Positions 36,541 to 48,700 of a DNA stretch of 64,000 nt are shown one piece after another. Every line of letters begins with the position of its first letter. Position 1 is the first letter of the stretch. Both the position numbers and the translations under genes were made by a program. A model generated the notes under the pieces. That model was not told the DNA's origin. It searched no databases and saw only the letters and a list, made by a program, of their open reading frames with translations. The stretch lies in NCBI GenBank assembly GCA_964035545.1, contig OZ037765.1:28632004-28696003 (forward strand), given 5' to 3'. Origin of the DNA: Bugula neritina. Taxonomy: Eukaryota; Bryozoa; Gymnolaemata; Cheilostomatida; Bugulidae.

Positions 36541-37614
36541 ATGTCTTACGACAACAGATCGTGGGGTGAGTTAACTATATCTTAATATGGAAACTAGATT
36601 GCATCGCTCAGCTCCGACTCACTGAGTCAATCGAGCTGGAGATAGGTTAGTGAAATACCGTAGTAAGAACTCAGTTTGACTTAGAGATTTTTATAATCTC
36701 ATTGCAATACGTGTTCTATCTGACTATTCACTACCATAAATCTCTACGAGGTAACTGAATGAGGAGTTGCCAAGCTATTCAAGCTGACAACACGACAGTG
36801 TACTGTATTAACACTGTTGAAACTTTTTCAGATTACACTCGACCCGCAACAACCAGGGTACGGGATAGAGCACTTCCCGCTCCGCTTCCTGAGGAGTATG
36901 CTAGTGGTGACCGGCCCTAGCCACTACGCCGCCGTTGGCGGTGGGTGTCTCCAGAAACAGAGGAAGAAATAGAAACGGCCTGGGGGTCCAGAGGACGGAC
37001 GAGATGCCAGATTTGTGGTGAAGAATGTGCCTCTCACCGCTCCTTGAAGCTACATGTCAATGCTCATCTCCTACTCACATTCTGCCCCTGCGGATACAAT
37101 GATGTTTACCCCTACCCCGTCACCAGACATCGAGCGACGGGCTGTTTCTCTGGAGAGAACTACGTGGTCGACGCTAAGCTCTACCCGGAGTTCCTCACCC
37201 TTATACGACCCCTAGTAAAGAAGGCAATGCTGTTAGCCGTCCTGACCTCGGGTTTCCAACGTGTACTAGACAACGCCAGACAACAATTCCCGTTGGTATC
37301 TGACCGCCCTCAGATTACGTACACCCCCGAAGAGTTTGCCTATCCAGAAGAAGGAGAAATCTCCCCTACCCCGACGAAGAGACGAACCAGGTCCCCCCAG
37401 TCTCCCTTTGCGCCGCAGACGGACACCGTCCCCAGACCCAGTTCGCCTGGCCACAGTAGAGGAACGCCTCCTGCGATTACAAGAAGAATTCACCCAGTTG
37501 GCACCGGATCTATTTAATACTACAACAGGGCTCTTCCAACTAAAGGGGTCCGTATGCCGGATGAAACGGAAACTGCGTACATGCCAAGCCAAGCACCGGC
37601 GTGCCCAACAATGA
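36541..37614 (+). pseudogene. Element B accessory ORF3 (zinc finger, coiled coil), degenerate, possibly spliced
   Basis: ATG 36541 opens a nine-codon start that ends at a good donor (GTGAGT at 36566). A strong acceptor (AACTTTTTCAG, ending 36831) rejoins the same frame. That frame has a TAG at 36918-36920, then continues from before 36945 with SPETEEEIE, a C2H2 finger (CQIC...H-x3-H), the CPCG...H...C cluster and YPEFLTLIRPL, all aligning with element A ORF3. Between about 37370 and 37450 the coding shifts to the +1 frame, which carries the coiled-coil end (VEERLLRLQEEFTQLAP, to QAKHRRAQQ, stop at 37614). The 266-bp putative intron is inference from splice consensus and phase. Confidence 0.72.
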
Positions 37615-37893
37615 CTCTAGTTCTGCTGCCGGAATAATCCGCAACTTCGTCCTCTTGGGGGAACCCAGGACATCGTGCAAATGCTTGACTGCTCGACAGA
37701 CTATTCCTTGTCCAATACCACAGCTAGCCGGTATTCCTCCTCTATAGCTGGTCAATTGTATGTAACTGACTGTTATAATGACTCTGTCTGCTATTATGTA
37801 TCTTATATGTGTATGTATTATATTTGGTCTACTGATGTATGTGGTTAACGATGAATGTTTTTTATGTATATATCAGAAAGAGGGCTTTCTGCT

Positions 37894-37904
37894 GGTGGGG
37901 GCGG
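37894..37904 (+). promoter_or_regulatory. Polypurine tract of element B
   Basis: GGTGGGGGCGG lies immediately before the 3' LTR and is the expected plus-strand primer site. The corresponding tract of element A is GGAGGGGGCAG. Both follow a shared AGAAAG-x-GGGCTTTCTGCTGG segment that can form a short hairpin. Confidence 0.7.
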
Positions 37905-38210
37905 TGTGGTGGCTCGTGGAGCTACCAGCAGCACAACCTGGGGGGTCGCGTAATTGACCCGGAACAATTGACAGCCAATTAGCGTGTTTAATAGTTAGCA
38001 GCAAGCATAGTTTCCCGCTGCTAACTCAGTCGAAGTTAGAGTGCTGAATAGATTAGATGTGTAAATTGTCAGATGTATTGTATCGTTTTTATGATGTATT
38101 ATTGTGTGTAAAATATATACTCGTTCACTCGACTTATCCTGGTGCAGTTCTATAGCAAGTAATTAGACTCTATGGATAGCATATCAACCCTAAATCTGAA
38201 AAACATAACA
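37905..38210 (+). repeat. 3' LTR of element B (306 bp)
   Basis: Same length and ends as the 5' LTR, with two differences by eye. It is followed by ATAT, matching the four bases left of the 5' LTR. Confidence 0.95.
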
Positions 38211-40456
38211 ATATTGTTACCCTGAGCTGGCTATGCAATGAATGTTTACCTTGTTTTGAGACACAATCATTGCAGTATTTTTAGGAACAAATGTGTGTTT
38301 TAGCATATTTTCTGCCTGCTCTGTGTAAAGGGCCAAAGAGGTTAGTTATCAAAAGTAGTAAAACTAAATGCAATTGTTTTCTCGGCAGTAGTAATAATAT
38401 AGAGTGAGCCAATCAGAAATGCTATTTTATCAGCCAATCAAAAACTATCTAACAACTAAATGTTACGTCGGCCGACTGCATATAGAAAGGTCCAAAGTTT
38501 TCAAGCTCAGCGGGTGAGAAATTTCAATAGCCCAAGTTCTTTAATTGAACTGAAATATTAATAATAATTTATGTTATTTTGATCTCAATTGGCGTAACAT
38601 AAATTTATTTCATGGTTCCCACCGCAGCTAGTGTACATTACCACAGTTGCCATTAAAACTTTTTCACTCATTTCCGTTACTAGCCTGCAGTTTTATCACA
38701 GCGATAATAAAATTATATGGTTAGTATTTAGTCTTATGCTTGTACTGATAGTTATACTTATAATTCAAAATAAAATGACTAAATAATATTTAAATATTTA
38801 GTTAGCTTTTATTGATAATGGCTTCCGTAATAATAACCATTATAACATTATAGTCTACAGTGGTAGTAGTTTTGAAATTAATAATTTTATCAATATTTTC
38901 AATTTTATATATTTATATTATCATTTATCAGTATCACTATCAGTTTTAGTACATCCAAAACATAATATAAATGCCAATTGTTATGATTATTTTCATAATT
39001 TTACTATTGTTATAAAAATACTGTAATATAACCTAATTTAATCACAATAAAGTTAGTCTTATAAATCTAGTTCTACTTGAAGACATTGTTATAACTACTG
39101 GCCAATCATAATAATATTAATAAATATAATGGCAAAATTATTATCATGACTCATAAATAATCCTTATGTTTAAAACTTTAGTTTATAACTTTATAGCAGC
39201 TTCAAGTACAGTTTTAAACATCAGAAATAATACAGGTTCTTTTTGTTGTAGTCACAATCAAGAAAAGCTAAGCAGCACATTTTCATTAGTTTATGTGGTT
39301 AACAGCTTGTAGTTAGTATACTAAATTATTTTATATTGTTATAATTACAATTGATAAACATCTACTTTTTTCTCTGAAATTTTATTGTACAAGTCGTGAT
39401 TACAATAATTTCAAATAGTTTAGCTACCTATTAAACTTTAGTTACTCTGTCTGCAGCTTCAACAACATATAATGTGAATTGTGATGTAGCCTAATAATTC
39501 AGTGTTATTGATTCTTGGTAAATAAGTCACATGAAGGCTGCAATTTCCCAACAATCTATTTATTGAACCAAATTTATTGGTTACATGAGTAACTATTGCT
39601 GTCTTCGACCAGCTTGTCAGCAGCTGTCAGGGACTGCTGACAGAAGCTACTGAAAGAGTTTGTTGTTTAAGTAATTGTTTCCTAATTTTCTCGAAAAATT
39701 GGAGGCTGAAACTATTTATGTCAAGTCAAAATCTTCATTTATATACTATCTGACTTAACTACTTGAATTTTCTTGCTCTAGTCTGTTTAAACCACTTACT
39801 CGAAATATAGTAAAATTGCTCAATTGAGTTTTAAACATTTATAGAATTTAGCTAATGACTTAATGTTGTTCTATTTAAAATTAGACAAACTTGCTTAAGC
39901 ATTCAGCTATAGTTTAAGTACTTTCAAATCAATTAGATTGACTCAAGTCATCTCAAACCATTTAATTCAAAATAATATGTTTTATTGTAACTCAACCAGC
40001 CAGTGACCTGATTGGACTTAACGTGACTTTAAACCATTCTAAACACTATCATGCTAGTTGTCAAAATTTATAGCATATGATATAACTGTATATATTCACT
40101 TGCTTTTCTTTGCCAACTACAGAATCTCAAAGAACCATAAACCAATAGAATGTAGTATGAAACTCTTTATTGCTTTGACAAAAGGGTTTTGATAAGGCCC
40201 TGCAACTGCATAGTAAAAACTGGAATTGAATATCCTTTCAGTTTTTGTATTAAATTTTAAATAAATAAATTAAATAAATAATTTTGTATTGAATTTTTGT
40301 ACACACATTTCATTTTTTCACAGGTTGCTAAAAAATATATCTATTTGCCTAACATTCAACAAGTTTAAGGTTAATAAATAGCTTTCCTACTCATCAAATG
40401 AAGCAACTAAGCAAATAAGCAACGTATTTTATGCAGCATTAATTTTTCTAGAAAGA
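38211..40456. other. Intergenic AT-rich DNA between element B and BORCS7
   Basis: No exon is recognised on either strand. It contains a fragment at about 38415-38510 related in part to 12070-12185, and many AT-rich runs. The promoter of BORCS7 and perhaps that of the divergent helicase gene should lie here or further left, but I cannot point to a specific site. Confidence 0.45.
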
Positions 40457-42359
40457 ATGGCTACAGCCGGAAAACAAGAAGTTAGAGTGAAACTACATTC
40501 AAAGAGCCACGCAGTGATTGCTGATCTAATTTCTCTGGAAAAGCAAGTAGTCAAGAGTTCTAAGAATAAAGAGGTAGCCTGCTTTGTTGCCTTTTTCTAT
40601 GTAGAATTTATAACTATAAATGCTCAGTGCATAGCTCTATGTAGAATAGTATTTGAAGTTTTAAGATTTGCAAATAATAAGCAGACAATTCCTAATCTAT
40701 TTACTACATATTAAAGAGTTAATTCAAATTTTACAGCTCATAGGTCAAGCAGCAAAGAGCATGGTTCAGCAGGAGTCAGCTTTGAGTAACTCTGAAAATG
40801 TAAGTCTATACATTAAATAGAATATTCTAGAAGGTCATTTACTCCAGGTTACTGTAGCCTTTGTGGGCTCTTATTCAAGAAACTTGAGTTTCTTCTTTTT
40901 ATTGGTAGTTGCTATAGTAACCGATGCTGAGTTTAGGTCATTTTCTGAGTTGTATAGCTTTTGTTGTTACGCTATTGCAGGGCTGTCCAACAGGCAGCCC
41001 CAAGGCTGGATGTGGCCCCCAGCCTACATTTATGTGGCCCTCAAAGGCACAACAGATAAAATTATTTTGCACATATATATGGATTAAAGTAAAAAATAAC
41101 CTTCTAAATGTCTTATTATTATATGTTAAAAACATGTAGCCTACGATAATTATTGGAACTTCATTAAGTAATGATTCATAGGAATTTGGCATAAAGTAAT
41201 TTGAAATTTACGGATGCTGTGGCCTCCAGTCCAAGCTAAATTTTACAATGTGGCCCTCAAATGAATTATTCCTTTTCAGTGGCCCTCGCTCTAAAAAGGT
41301 TAGACACCCCTGCGCTAAATTGTAATTGGTGCTTGGAGCTTTTAAGTAAGTCAGGTTTTAAACGATGTGAAGACATTTAATAAATGATGGGTTTAGAATG
41401 GCAATAAGTACATGCAATTTTCATTTTTTTGTAAAATTAATACAATATAACAGGATAACGACCTGGTAAGAGCTTTATAATGTCATAATTTATAATCATA
41501 ATGATTTATTATAAATTTATAGAGTTCAGTTTATTTATTTAAAAGCATAATGTAGGTCATTAAAGAGATAATGGCTTATCATAAGACAAACATTAGTACT
41601 ATTCAAGGACACACTTACAAGTCACACTATGATCATGTTACAGTACTACTAAGTCATACTATTAGTATGTCATAGTGCTACTAAGTCACACTGTTACCAG
41701 GTCACATTATTACTAAGTCACACTATTGTCATGTCACATTACAATGTAATGCCATAGAGGTCTTTTGAGCTATTGGAATTGTCACTGAAAATAGCAAAGC
41801 ATTGAGAAAGAGTTCATACAATCAAGTATCTTGAAAACTCTATTTAGAAAAGGAGCCTTCCAGCCATGTTGTTGCCATGACTACCAAGATATAAACACTT
41901 GGGTTTTTACTGAGCTTATGGCTGTTAGCTTCTGGTTATCTGCAATGTTTTGGAATTTAACTAAATGTTGCTTGTAATTTTTAGAGTTTACAGAAAATGC
42001 AGATGATGTTGACTCATCTACACTACCAGTAAGTGACTCTTTAGTTTGTTTATTCTGTTTATTCTGTTTATTCTGTTTTGCTATAACATAAGAGTATACT
42101 TTTATAATTTGTTGCTTTCTCTAGTATATTCAGTTCTTATAAAGCTTTTATCTCAACTCTAGGAGTTATAAAACAACTTGAGTACATGTCTATGAATAGT
42201 TTACATTTGTATCCTGTAGAGTTTTCTCCTCCTATATTTATCACTTGGTTGAGAAGATTAATCTAAATTTACTTTTTCAGGGCAGATTCTATATACCAAT
42301 CATTTTCAGAAGTTAATCCAATTAATGATCAACTGGCCGCAATAAAATCAGGGAAGTGA
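40457..42359 (+). CDS. BORCS7: BLOC-1-related complex subunit 7 (BORCS7), complete, 4 exons, 100 aa
   Basis: Exons: 40457-40573, 40737-40799, 41985-42028, 42281-42359, all GT-AG with matching phases and TGA at 42357. The product begins MATAGKQEVRVKLHSKSHAV and continues KQVVKSSKNKE, LIGQAAKSMVQQESAL, NSENSLQKMQ and LTHLHYQ. These align with the human protein (KQVLKGSR, ELLGQAARNMVLQEDAI, HSEDSLRKM, THLQYQ). Human BORCS7 is about 105 residues, so this is essentially full length. In animals it is a subunit of BORC, which sits on the lysosome surface and recruits ARL8 and kinesin for outward movement. The whole protein is likely helical. The start has a good context (GAAAGAATGG). Confidence 0.92.
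40978..41312. mobile_element. Non-autonomous hAT-type element (335 bp) in a BORCS7 intron
   Basis: The ends CAGGGCTGTCCAAC and GTTAGACACCCCTG are inverted repeats with two mismatches and match the common hAT terminus. The interior has the repeated TGTGGCCC motif typical of such elements. The flanking eight bases, CGCTATTG (left) and CGCTAAAT (right), look like an eroded 8-bp target duplication. There is no transposase. Confidence 0.8.
41605..41755. repeat. Short degenerate tandem repeat (TCACACTAT...TACTAAG)
   Basis: About five imperfect copies of roughly 20-25 bases built on AAGTCACACTATTACTA and CATGTCACATTA lie in BORCS7 intron 3. Confidence 0.6.
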
Positions 42360-42779
42360 AATATGAAGCACCATGTCTAAATTTTTGTTTCTACATAAAA
42401 TATGTTTCGAATACTTGAGCTGTATATAACTTTAATAGTCTCGTTGCTAACAATATAGTGCAAGACACTGTGGAGTAATATTATACTAATAACTAAGACA
42501 TTGTTGACATTTTTATGTACCTCTTTATAGCTGATATTTGCGCTAAGGTGACATGTTCATTTACTGTGATTATGCAACTAATTTAATGGTATTATGTTAC
42601 GCTGTTCTCTTCTTACAACATAATTGTATTATATTTCTTAACCCACGTTTATTGCATAGAATATTGATGTTCTGTAGAGCATGGTCTTTTAGTTTGCTAT
42701 TTTTGTATATATTCATAGTTTAAACAAAGACTAGTATTTGAAGTATTTTGTATACTACAAGAATATATATTAAATGTTT

Positions 42780-42785
42780 AATAAA
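42780..42785 (+). terminator. Candidate polyadenylation signal of BORCS7
   Basis: AATAAA lies about 420 bases after the BORCS7 stop, in an AT-rich 3' region and followed by T-rich sequence. It is the clearest signal downstream; other near-consensus hexamers exist. Confidence 0.35.
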
Positions 42786-45700
42786 TATTTTTTCAGTAGT
42801 TATGGCAATATGTCTTTAGTTATAGTACGCTTTCATAGTGTAGTGATGAATGACAGACAGCCTATGGCCATTCTGTGACTGTGTGACCAATGAATGTTGT
42901 AAAGGTCACATTTTAGTCTACACTCTGGTCCCATAGGGTTTTGATATACTTGTGCATATCAGGTAGAGTAGAAGCATGTATACATGTACTATATGTTAGA
43001 GTTGGGATGTGTGTTGCTTGTACCACATCTGTATAGACCCACTCTAAATTGAATTTAATAAGAGAAGAAATTATATTAAGTCTATGTTTTACTGTTTTAA
43101 CTTATGTATTCTTTGTTGGAATTTTTCCAACATACACCAAGCTCTAAATTTAACTACTTTAGAAAATTAAAAATCTTGCTGTGTTCAGTGAACAGCAAGC
43201 TTAATAGTAATATTGTGATAAACATCAAAGGACAAACTATATCATTAAAGGCCTCAGTTGTGATGGAGGAATTGTAGATAGCAATAATCTCTCTTTTGCT
43301 CCGTAGAAACATAATTAGCTCATTCAACTTTCAAGGTTTACATGGAGCTCAGTTTACTTAGTAAATTCTTAGTTGTTGGTAACTTACTGTTTTTTACTTG
43401 TAAATTTGTTATTGGGATTAGCTACTATTGCTTGTAATGCAAATGTAATTTGCTTTCAAGTAAATTCTAACAGTATCTAATGGGTTAAGAGATGAAAGTT
43501 TATACTGGGTCTACCACCTTTTCAGCTGAAGGAAGGATCATTATGGTGGGGGGGGGGGGGCCATTGCTCCGAAGGTTCATTAGTCCAGAAATATTTGCCT
43601 ATTACGCACTAACTGAAACAAGTTGTTATCCAAATTACAACATAATATATTATTACAATAGAAGTAGAATAGCTTTTAAAATTATTGATGCTATTGCACA
43701 GCTTTTTTATAATTATACTCTACCACAAATGGGAATTTATAAATAACGCTTTCTTTGCCATCATAATTGCATGCTTATATACTTTGAATGGTGTGAAATA
43801 AACATTAGAGGTGGAGAGACAGTACAGATGCTGCTTCAGCTATAAAATTATCACTGCACAGAGTAAAGCATTTTAGGTACCTCGTACAAAAGTTTTTGAC
43901 TTCATTATTTCATACTTTATTGTGAATGAATAGCATGAAACCCAACCTGATGAAAGCTGAAAAAATGTGGGGCATTTCTCAAGTGACTCATTAAAATACA
44001 TAGTTGTCTTCACCTGTCATCAACTAGGCTAGTGCAGCTGCTAGTTGATTGACTATTTACAATAAATCAAAAATATCAATGGGTTTAAACCTAAGAATTA
44101 CATTCAGTATTTAGATCCTGATAACACGTGTGAAATTAGAATCCTTTGGAATGATGAGCACTCTCGAATAATACATTCTAACTCAAGAACATAGCATGTA
44201 TTATTCACAAGACATAATGCATTGAGGGTCCTTGACATACCAAATTTATATAGTGGAATACAATTGTTTTCACTACTAACCAGTAGAAATTTCTGGAATC
44301 ATACCCCTCTGAATTCTAGAGCATCTAAAATTTTAATGCTGCCTAATGCAGATATTTGCTCTGTTCTATCTTTATTTGGCAACGAATGCTGTAGTTTGAA
44401 TAACTGAATAATTCCTTAGGTAGTTGTTGGACACTCAGCAGCTGTTTGGGTAACAATAATTATATTTCACTCAAATAAACAGAATTACTTATGCGTACCA
44501 GTCCACCATCCACAATGTTATGATGGCCACAAATCTAGTCCAATGTTTGCTGTACAAGAGCTCACCTTACAAGCATAATAGATCTAAGCACCTAATTTTA
44601 CACCCTTCCTTTTTTCTTATATATCAAATAGCTTTTTCATTCGAATCTTTTTTATTTGGCGTGGCATAATAAATGTGATGTTCTGCATATGATTGTACAA
44701 GATGAACTTGATGAAAACCGTTTTAGTAATGTATATTCAATGGGGATATGCTTAAGCTGTACACCCTTTATTATTTTATCTGTAAAATATGATTACATTA
44801 TAACATGTCAATTATTCTCCAACTGACTATAATACATCAGTTTACCAAAGCAACTTTTATGCTCAGATTTTAGGGTTAGTAATCAATTCGGGTTAGTAAT
44901 GCATATGGGCCAGCAATGTATGTAGGCCAGTAAATAAATGTGGGCCAATAATAAATAAGCTTGCCACAAGCTTTCTAATATGATATATATGTTCAGCACG
45001 TACCATACTTCCTCTTTTCATTATCTGACTCCAGCTGGGAATTTCTGTGTTTCATATCAGATGATGATGTAAAGAATTATTAACAAGACAATCTAATTGG
45101 CTAATTTATGCTGACTTGTTTTATTGTACATTCAGTAATAGCAACAGCTGGTTCATCAGATTATGATAATAGATGCTCTTCGTTATCTTGAGGCATCCAA
45201 TTATTTATCTCCTACATTTGCTTGATGTTGTTAGCTGTTCTAAAGGTCAGCACCTAGACAGTTTGCTTCAAACCACTTCTACTGGCTGCATGTGAAGATT
45301 TGCTGTTTCTACACCTACCTTGTAGTCTCAGTATACATTCTAATTCAAGAAGTTGTACCATAGTTGTGTAACTACCACTATTACCTGCAGTAAGTTACTA
45401 GTCTAATATTTCAACTTCTATAGTAAGTAATAGAAACAATAGTTGATGGATTGAATGAACCAAGTGCCAAATTCATAACCTGTCAGGTAAGTATGTTACC
45501 GGAATAGTTGAAGGCACGGCAGCAACAGTTGGTTTCCTTGCCAACCAGTATTCGGCATTCCTCTTGAGGAGGTTTAATTGGTCACCATTAGCAATAGCTT
45601 TCTGCAGTAGTCTTTTTTAAAATAGCTAGAACAAGCTTCAGGCCGTCAACCTTTATTTAATTCAATCGTATACTTAACTACTCGTTGTGCTCTGTTGAGC

Positions 45701-48700
45701 AAAGCTGTTCATCAGATCATTTGAATAAAAGACCTCATGCTGTACAGACTACAACTCACAGGTGATCTATTTGCATATCCATACATCTGAGGAATATAAG
45801 CCAGTTGCTTCAAGCTATAGCAGAATGGTAAGTTTCTGTACCTACAAAGCTGTAGAAGACAGCCAGCTGAGGAGGTGGACTACATTATAGGTGCTACGGC
45901 TTTCTGCTTTTTTTTAAGAGAACAACCATACCTTGTTCTGGTTCATTTTAGCCTGTAAGTTCTGGAATACGAGTAGTAGTTAGTTAGGATTGCTATAGGA
46001 TTAGGGTCAACTATACTAGCTATAGGATATAGAGACAAATCAAATTTAAAAGCTATATTTTGAGAACTTGATAAAGCATACTATAAACCTTAAGCTTAAT
46101 GAAACTCTTCATACAGCTACCGGATCTATAGCTAGGTACCCCCTGATTTTTAGACACTTTCATACATTAAGTAGAGTAACTGGTAATGTCTGTTCTAGTG
46201 TATAGTATTTTGATACTGGGGACCTTGTACTATCCCGATATTTACTATAAAAACAGCATCTTGTGTAGCTTTAAGTACTGTTGAGGCATACTTGGCACAC
46301 TTCACAGGCTCTGTAAGTTAAGTTCCTGTTTGGGTTAGAATGTATAGCTGACCAGATGCCGGCACTATGTCTGCCTTGGTAAGCTGCTGTAATGTTACGT
46401 AACACTCATAATTGCTTTTTCTGGCATGCTGGTCTATGATTAATTTAAATCATTCTCCACTTGACTTATGGAGACTTTTTGGAAACTGTGGTTGTATAAG
46501 ACGGGCTGGAGCCAGACTCTGTCCTCTTAACCTCACAATATACTTGCAGTGGTTACACAGCCTGTTCCCAGAAATTAAGGACCAAACACACATTAGTTCA
46601 AACATGTTAAGCAGTTCCAAACAATTCCTATATGTTACTCAAATTTTGGTCACTTTTGTCAGGCCAATTGCAAATTTGACTGAGAGAGTAACTTGATTTT
46701 TTCAGTTTAATTATAGCTGCACTATACCATACAGTACAAGTTTTTATTCCGTTGTTTTTACATCATCAACTTTAAGGCAACTTATTAGAATGCAACTTGC
46801 TAAAAGTACAACACTTGTGTGTCCAATAAAATGCATCTCATGAGCAGTTGCAGCAAAATACAAACAAAATTGATAACCCTATCCACATGAAACTCAACTT
46901 ATCTTGAGCCAGATTTTTTAGCCTTCTATAAAGTATTTTTACTTGAGTCGTACAGATTGTTAGAGAAGAAATAATACAGCTATTTTCACAAGAGTTGGAC
47001 CTCTCAATAGCTATAACTACATCGTTCCTCTTATCTTATGAAGCCAAGTGTTATCACACCTTTGGGTCAACTCTATCTATCAGACTCTGTTTCAGGATTA
47101 TTACTCATAGCATGGAAATTGTTACATGAGCAGCAAGTCTTTTAGTGGAGGCAGCTTTGGCTTAACTTCACAGAGACCTGGATAACTCAGGTAAGCCAAT
47201 TGTCATTTATTTTCCATATCAACAGTGCTCCCTACTGCTATTTATGTTTGTTATTTATTTTACATACACTATCTATTTGAACAGAATGTGAATATTAGGT
47301 AACAAGGCAACAGGTATTCAAAATTATGCTTTCGTGTGATATAAATACCTGCATCATTCATGAAAATTAAACTATCAAATGTCAAAACATTAAGTTTATT
47401 AAATACAGCCTCAACTGGTCAGTAAAAACTAAACCAGTCTAATAAAACATATTATGTGCTAATATGAGCAGTATCATATATACAGTTACTGATAAATTAT
47501 ATTCCTATATAACAAGACAGATCTAAAAATTATAAGTTTTTTAGTAGATGATGATATGTGTGTTTGAAGACTTAGGGCTGCATTTGCACAAAAATTCAGC
47601 AAAAAACTCATCTCCAGAAGTACATGTAAATAGCAAGTAAAGAATAAGATTATAGTCAGACACTTTGACTACAATTGTCATCTCAAACAATTAGACTTAA
47701 ATACAATCTGTTTCCAAAAAAGTACTGAGATAGAAAAAGCTAGAAGTATTGCCTGTAGTAGCTGTATTGGGCTATAGTAGTAGAGCTGGTAGCACATCAA
47801 AAATATGGTGTAGAGTACCATCTATATATTAGTAGTTAAGAACCAGGTGTGTTCTGGCATACTGCCCGCTTCACACTCACTTCCTTTGGGGCTCTGTTTA
47901 TCCACAGTCTATGTCTGAAGTTTACAGGAGAGGGAAGTTACGCTCCAACAATAATAATATAATTAGACTGCTGCTTATAAGCAAAGTGTTGGATGCTTAA
48001 GTTCACTTAAGTTCAGTAATAGATACTCTGTCTAATTAAATAAATGTGCTTTATTGTTATGCAAATATTATATTGTGATGGATTTCATTGAGACGGAGGT
48101 GTCTAGAGCTGAGAGTGTTGGTTATCTCATTTCTCTTAGCTTCCTACTTAGTTCTCAGTGCCAGTCACTAATTGATAAAGCAATAAATTATCACCTGTTA
48201 GAAGAGCTAGAAAAGATCATAACTTATAATCACTTTAGCCACTAGGAGGTAGTACAATATATACTGTGACTACTTTTGCTGCTAAATAATCAACCCAATC
48301 CCACTGTTCTATTTAGATATAAAGTTTATCAGTTTTAGCTGATAAATTAGCATTATTAGAAGATCTTAACTTATGTGTGACAAGACTGTAGATAAACTCA
48401 TCACTGTGACTATCATAAGTAGCATGCATGTAAGAGCAAGTTTTCACAAGCGCCTACACAGTTTATTACTATGCTGCTGCCCTACACAAGTACTTGTTTA
48501 ACCCTGTCACTTTCACAGAGACACTCCAAGCTTCACAGCTTGTATCATAACTATATATTACAATTATGGCATCCTTGTTTGTATAGATATAAGGTCCACC
48601 AGGCTATACCTGTAGCTTTGTATTAATGTACAGATCTTTAGAGATGAGCACACAATTTAGCATCTTCAAGCCAATGAGTTTCTGTATAATACTGTTTCAA

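Larger units (their letters stand above)
30712..38210 (+). mobile_element. Ty3/Metaviridae LTR retrotransposon, full-length but coding-defective (element B)
   Basis: The 7499-bp element has two 306-bp LTRs (30712-31017 and 37905-38210) that begin TG and end CA. They differ at only two positions that I could find. A four-base direct repeat ATAT abuts both ends (30708-30711 and 38211-38214), consistent with a target duplication. Internal order: primer binding site, gag, frameshift signal, protease, RT, RNase H, integrase, accessory ORF, polypurine tract. There is no envelope gene with a recognisable transmembrane protein. Breaks: amber codon in gag, deletions of 2, 1 and 3 bases in pol relative to element A, an amber codon and a frameshift in the accessory ORF. 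Confidence 0.96.

Noticed and set aside
40860-41190. Several 71-85-codon open frames in BORCS7 intron 2
   Set aside because: They run across the hAT-type mini-element and share no features with known proteins.
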